A DNA stretch of 24,420 nucleotides, taken from positions 30,368-54,787 of the forward strand of contig DBPV01000018.1 in assembly GCA_002304995.1 (NCBI GenBank), read 5' to 3'. Below the pieces are notes generated by a model. That model made no database searches and was not told the origin of the DNA. It was given only the letters and a program-made list of their open reading frames with translations. Both the position numbers and the translations under genes were made by a program. Below are positions 21,914 through 24,420 of this stretch, one piece after another (positions within the stretch are counted from its first letter, which is position 1; every line of letters begins with the position of its first letter). The stretch comes from Syntrophaceae bacterium UBA1411 (GTDB taxonomy: Bacteria; Desulfobacterota; Syntrophia; Syntrophales; Smithellaceae).

Positions 21914-24121
21914 ATGAAAAGACGGAATAAATCAGTCTATCTTGTATGGTATTTTCTGGTGATGGCCATTTTCCTGGTGACCGGCTGCGGCGGAGGCGGC
22001 GGAGGCGGCGGGGCAATGGCTCCCGGCTACACGATTTCCGGGACGGTGGATGGAGCGAATGATGTGGCCGTTCATCTCGTCAAGGCGTCCACGGGAGAAA
22101 CGACAACCGCGACAACCAGCGCCGATTTCAGTTTCAAGGGCCTGTCGAACGGAACCTACACCGTAACGCCCGTCAAGGAAGGGTATTATTTCAATCCTGT
22201 CAGCGCAGTGGTTGTCGTAAGCGGGGCAAATGTCACCGGCGCGAACTTTACGGCTTACGCCGCCGGCTCTTCGATCCACAGCCTGTCCGGAACCATAACC
22301 GGTTCCGTCAGGCAAGGGGTGAGGATGACGCTCAACGGCACAGCCGATGCGGCAGCGGCTTTCGGCAGATCGAGAACCGGCGGCGGCACGGCGCTTACGG
22401 GAACGGTCGTGACCGATTCGAACGGCCGTTACAGCTTTTCCGGCATTCCCGGAGGCAATTATACCGTTACTCCGTTTCTGTCCGGGTATGATTTTACTCC
22501 CCCCGCTGCTCCGGTGAGCATCAGCGGCTCAGACGCATCCGGCATTGATTTTACATCGGCCCCGACGCCGGAGCCCACTTACAGCATCTCCGGGAGGGTC
22601 AGCGGCGATACGGTTCAGGATGTCACCATTCAGCTGACCGGAGCGGCAACCGCATCGACAGTTACCGATGCGGACGGCAACTACATTTTTTCGGGCCTGT
22701 ACAACGGACGCTACACGGTTACGCCCTCCAAAAACGGCTTTGCCTTCAGCCCGACGAGCACGGCGGTCAACCTGAACGGGGCGAATCAAACGGGAAAAAA
22801 CTTTACCGCGACGAAAATCCCGGCCAAGTATGCGATTTCAGGTACGGTGTCGGAAGGCGCAGCGGGAGCGGGGTTCACAAGGCTAAATCAGGTTCAGGGA
22901 GTAGAAGGCGTTCTGATGACCCTGAGCGGCGATGCTGCGGGGACCACCACCACCAATGCGTCGGGCAATTACAGTTTTTCCGGCATTGTCGAAGGCAGCC
23001 GGTACACCGTAACGCCGTCGGCGGCAGGATATACATTCAACCCGGAAAGCCTGTCGGGAACCGTCGTCGGGGATGCCGCCGGCGTCGATTTCACCGCCAT
23101 TGCCAAGCCTTCGGTCACGTGGAAAGAGTTCTCCCTGACGACGTCGGCGGCGGCAACGGCCGGTTGGCGCCGCCGCACGCTGAAATTCGAAGACGCGAAC
23201 CCCGGAATCCTGTTTGCCGCTTCGTCGTGCCTGAACAGTTCGGGCAGCACCGCCTGTCCGGCCGCGGGGTCGCTTTCCTGGGCGGAAAATGCCGCTGTCA
23301 TCACGGAAAGCGGATCAGCCGCGGATAAAAATGTCCACATGACCGTAACGTCTTCGGGCAACTTCATTGCGGGAACCGGCAACAGCGCCGGCGGCTCCTA
23401 CTCACAGTTGCGCATCGCCCTGAAGGTTCTGCCGGGCGCTCTTTACGCCGGCGCCGATTTGCAAAGCAAGACGTTTGTGTTTCATGAACTGGTTGTCGGT
23501 TCTGCGACAAAGTGGCGCTGGGGCAGCGGCTATACGGATGCTGCGGGCGCCGTTACTCTGACAAGCCTGTTTGAGCCTTCCGGCGCGGCAGCGCCCGAGG
23601 CCTGGGGCAACCTGAATGTCAACACGAACGGCACGGTCACGATCAGTGGCATAGCGACATTTTCGGGATTTCTGGCCGGCGACAAGAAAACAGTCGTCGG
23701 AACCTATACGAGCGGTACGACCTACCGTCTGATGATTCTGCAGGTGACCGCGCGCAATGACTATCCGGCGGGGCCGTTGCCCGCGTCCGTTTGGAAAAGC
23801 AGTTTCCTGGCCAAGAGCACCAGCATCCCTCTGGTCGGCGTTCAGGCCGGATGGATCTCCTGCACCAACACAGTGGATGCCGACGGCAACATGACATTCG
23901 GCGAGGACTGGACCAGCGACAACAATCAGTTCAGCAGCAACAGGCCCACCGACGCCTTTCGCGGAACTATCAGTTCGTCGGGCAAGGTCACCATGGCCGA
24001 CAGCGGCTATGACGGACAGGTTTCCGATGACTGGAACTTCCTTGTGGGAACCATGACGCTGGAAGTGGATATTATGGGAAGTCCGATCTATATCTATTTA
24101 ATCCAGGTCAGCACCCGGTGA
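21914..24121 (+). CDS. Lipoprotein with four carboxypeptidase-regulatory-like repeats
   Basis: A 735-aa predicted surface or outer-membrane lipoprotein. Signal peptide ends in the lipobox LVTGC (C25), followed by a run of eight glycines, a linker common in deltaproteobacterial lipoproteins. Four beta-sandwich repeats follow at about 39-115, 121-216, 222-299 and 305-396. Each opens with a Y/S-x-[IL]SG-x-[VI] strand, has an SFSG/IFSG/SFKG turn, and contains the exact YTVTP strand. This is the carboxypeptidase-regulatory-like/SdrD-B fold, not a peptidase itself. The C-terminal 335 residues are unrecognised, beta-rich and Gly/Ser/Thr-rich. The frame opens at 21830, but ATG 21914 has GGGGAG six bases upstream and starts the signal peptide directly. 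Divergent from the caspase-like gene. An adhesive or structural surface role is inferred. Confidence 0.87.
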   Translation: MKRRNKSVYLVWYFLVMAIFLVTGCGGGGGGGGAMAPGYTISGTVDGANDVAVHLVKASTGETTTATTSADFSFKGLSNGTYTVTPVKEGYYFNPVSAVVVVSGANVTGANFTAYAAGSSIHSLSGTITGSVRQGVRMTLNGTADAAAAFGRSRTGGGTALTGTVVTDSNGRYSFSGIPGGNYTVTPFLSGYDFTPPAAPVSISGSDASGIDFTSAPTPEPTYSISGRVSGDTVQDVTIQLTGAATASTVTDADGNYIFSGLYNGRYTVTPSKNGFAFSPTSTAVNLNGANQTGKNFTATKIPAKYAISGTVSEGAAGAGFTRLNQVQGVEGVLMTLSGDAAGTTTTNASGNYSFSGIVEGSRYTVTPSAAGYTFNPESLSGTVVGDAAGVDFTAIAKPSVTWKEFSLTTSAAATAGWRRRTLKFEDANPGILFAASSCLNSSGSTACPAAGSLSWAENAAVITESGSAADKNVHMTVTSSGNFIAGTGNSAGGSYSQLRIALKVLPGALYAGADLQSKTFVFHELVVGSATKWRWGSGYTDAAGAVTLTSLFEPSGAAAPEAWGNLNVNTNGTVTISGIATFSGFLAGDKKTVVGTYTSGTTYRLMILQVTARNDYPAGPLPASVWKSSFLAKSTSIPLVGVQAGWISCTNTVDADGNMTFGEDWTSDNNQFSSNRPTDAFRGTISSSGKVTMADSGYDGQVSDDWNFLVGTMTLEVDIMGSPIYIYLIQVSTR
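22028..23101 (+). repeat. Four coding repeats of about 78-96 residues
   Basis: Internal repeats within the lipoprotein gene at about 22028-22258, 22274-22561, 22577-22810 and 22826-23101. They share an ISG opening strand, an [SI]FSG or SFKG turn and YTVTP. Repeats 2 and 4 carry inserts (a Gly/Thr-rich loop, and GAAGAGFTRLNQVQG). Confidence 0.75.
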
Positions 24122-24246
24122 AGCGGCCGGGCTGTGAAGAAGGTCGCGGGAAGCTGTAATAAAATATATCGGCCTGTCCCGGAGGTAAAACGGCCGCCGG
24201 GGCGGATCCTGTTTCTGAAGACTAAAATACTGAAGGGCATTCCGTT

Positions 24247-24253
24247 AAGGAGG
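24247..24253 (+). promoter_or_regulatory. Strong ribosome binding site for folD
   Basis: A full AAGGAGG lies five bases before ATG 24259, the best ribosome site in the window. Confidence 0.85.
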
Positions 24254-24258
24254 ATTTG

Positions 24259-24420
24259 ATGAGTGCAAGGTTGTTGGAGGGGAAACCTGTCGCGGACGCG
24301 GTTTTGGCCGACGTGGCCGCCAGAGTGGAAAAGCTGAAACAGAAGGGAATCTTTCCCGGCCTCGGAACGATCCTGGTGGGCGACGACCCGGCCAGCGCGG
24401 GTTACGTGAGGAAAAAGCAC
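24259..24420 (+). CDS. folD: FolD bifunctional methylene-THF dehydrogenase/cyclohydrolase, 5' end (cut by window edge)
   Basis: The first 54 residues of a FolD-type enzyme, which interconverts 5,10-methylene-THF, methenyl-THF and 10-formyl-THF in the cytoplasm. The N-terminus MSARLLEGKPVADAVLADV, then PGLGTILVGDDPASAGYVRKKH, is characteristic. Y49 and K53 correspond to the catalytic Tyr/Lys of the YxxxK motif. It begins 137 bp after the lipoprotein stop and appears to be a separate transcription unit; no clear -35/-10 was found. The NAD(P)-binding half lies outside the window. Confidence 0.93.
   Translation, partial: MSARLLEGKPVADAVLADVAARVEKLKQKGIFPGLGTILVGDDPASAGYVRKKH

Noticed and set aside
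18163..24121. A known defence system (for example a CRISPR-linked caspase or gasdermin locus)
   Set aside because: No CRISPR repeats, Cas genes or gasdermin-like gene are present, and the caspase-like protein carries an export signal.
24122..24258. A tetrahydrofolate riboswitch upstream of folD
   Set aside because: The GC-rich stretch can pair locally, but I could not recognise the conserved core of any known THF riboswitch class.
1..24420. Insertion sequences, prophage, attachment sites, tRNA genes or CRISPR arrays
   Set aside because: No transposase, integrase, cloverleaf or regularly spaced repeat was found on either strand.

Overview
The window looks like chromosomal DNA of an anaerobic, Gram-negative, deltaproteobacterium-like organism (Desulfobacterota, possibly Syntrophales). 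This rests on a Desulfovibrio-type [FeFe]-hydrogenase, several lipoproteins with clear lipoboxes, a sigma-54 activator with a large hybrid kinase, a secreted WD40/caspase-like protein and fairly high G+C. The taxonomic call is an inference from gene content only.

Layout. (1) 1-5.5 kb: the 5' part of an [FeFe]-hydrogenase gene (minus), a divergent Gfo/Idh/MocA oxidoreductase (plus), a radical SAM/SPASM plus membrane glycosyltransferase pair (minus, with a good sigma-70-type promoter), and a cysteine-rich DUF3795 protein (plus) closed by a strong hairpin. (2) 5.6-13.2 kb, all minus: a sensory block reading, in transcription order, a 1219-aa hybrid histidine kinase, an NtrC-type response regulator, a 316-bp gap, CheW, and a methyl-accepting chemotaxis protein. 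The gap holds a sigma-54-like promoter and upstream inverted repeats, so the regulator may switch on the cheW-mcp pair next to it. This block also uses GAG for Glu almost exclusively where sampled, unlike the flanking genes. (3) 13.7-16.1 kb, plus: a tight three-gene unit with a 104-aa HExxH protein, a DUF2889 protein and a patatin-like lipoprotein. It faces a minus-strand unit across a textbook bidirectional terminator. (4) 16.2-18.1 kb, minus: a YpfJ-type zinc metallopeptidase, a small LysM protein and a helical lipoprotein. (5) 18.2-24.1 kb: a 1172-aa exported WD40-PDZ-WD40-Ig-caspase protein, divergent from a repeat-bearing lipoprotein, with an 8-bp inverted repeat between them. (6) The right edge holds the start of folD.

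The two parts most worth a second look are the self-contained sigma-54/chemoreceptor module and the cell-envelope caspase-like protein with its divergent repeat lipoprotein. Several start codons were moved downstream from the longest reading frame because a Shine-Dalgarno site or a signal peptide supports the internal start. No tRNA, rRNA, CRISPR array, insertion sequence or integrase was seen.
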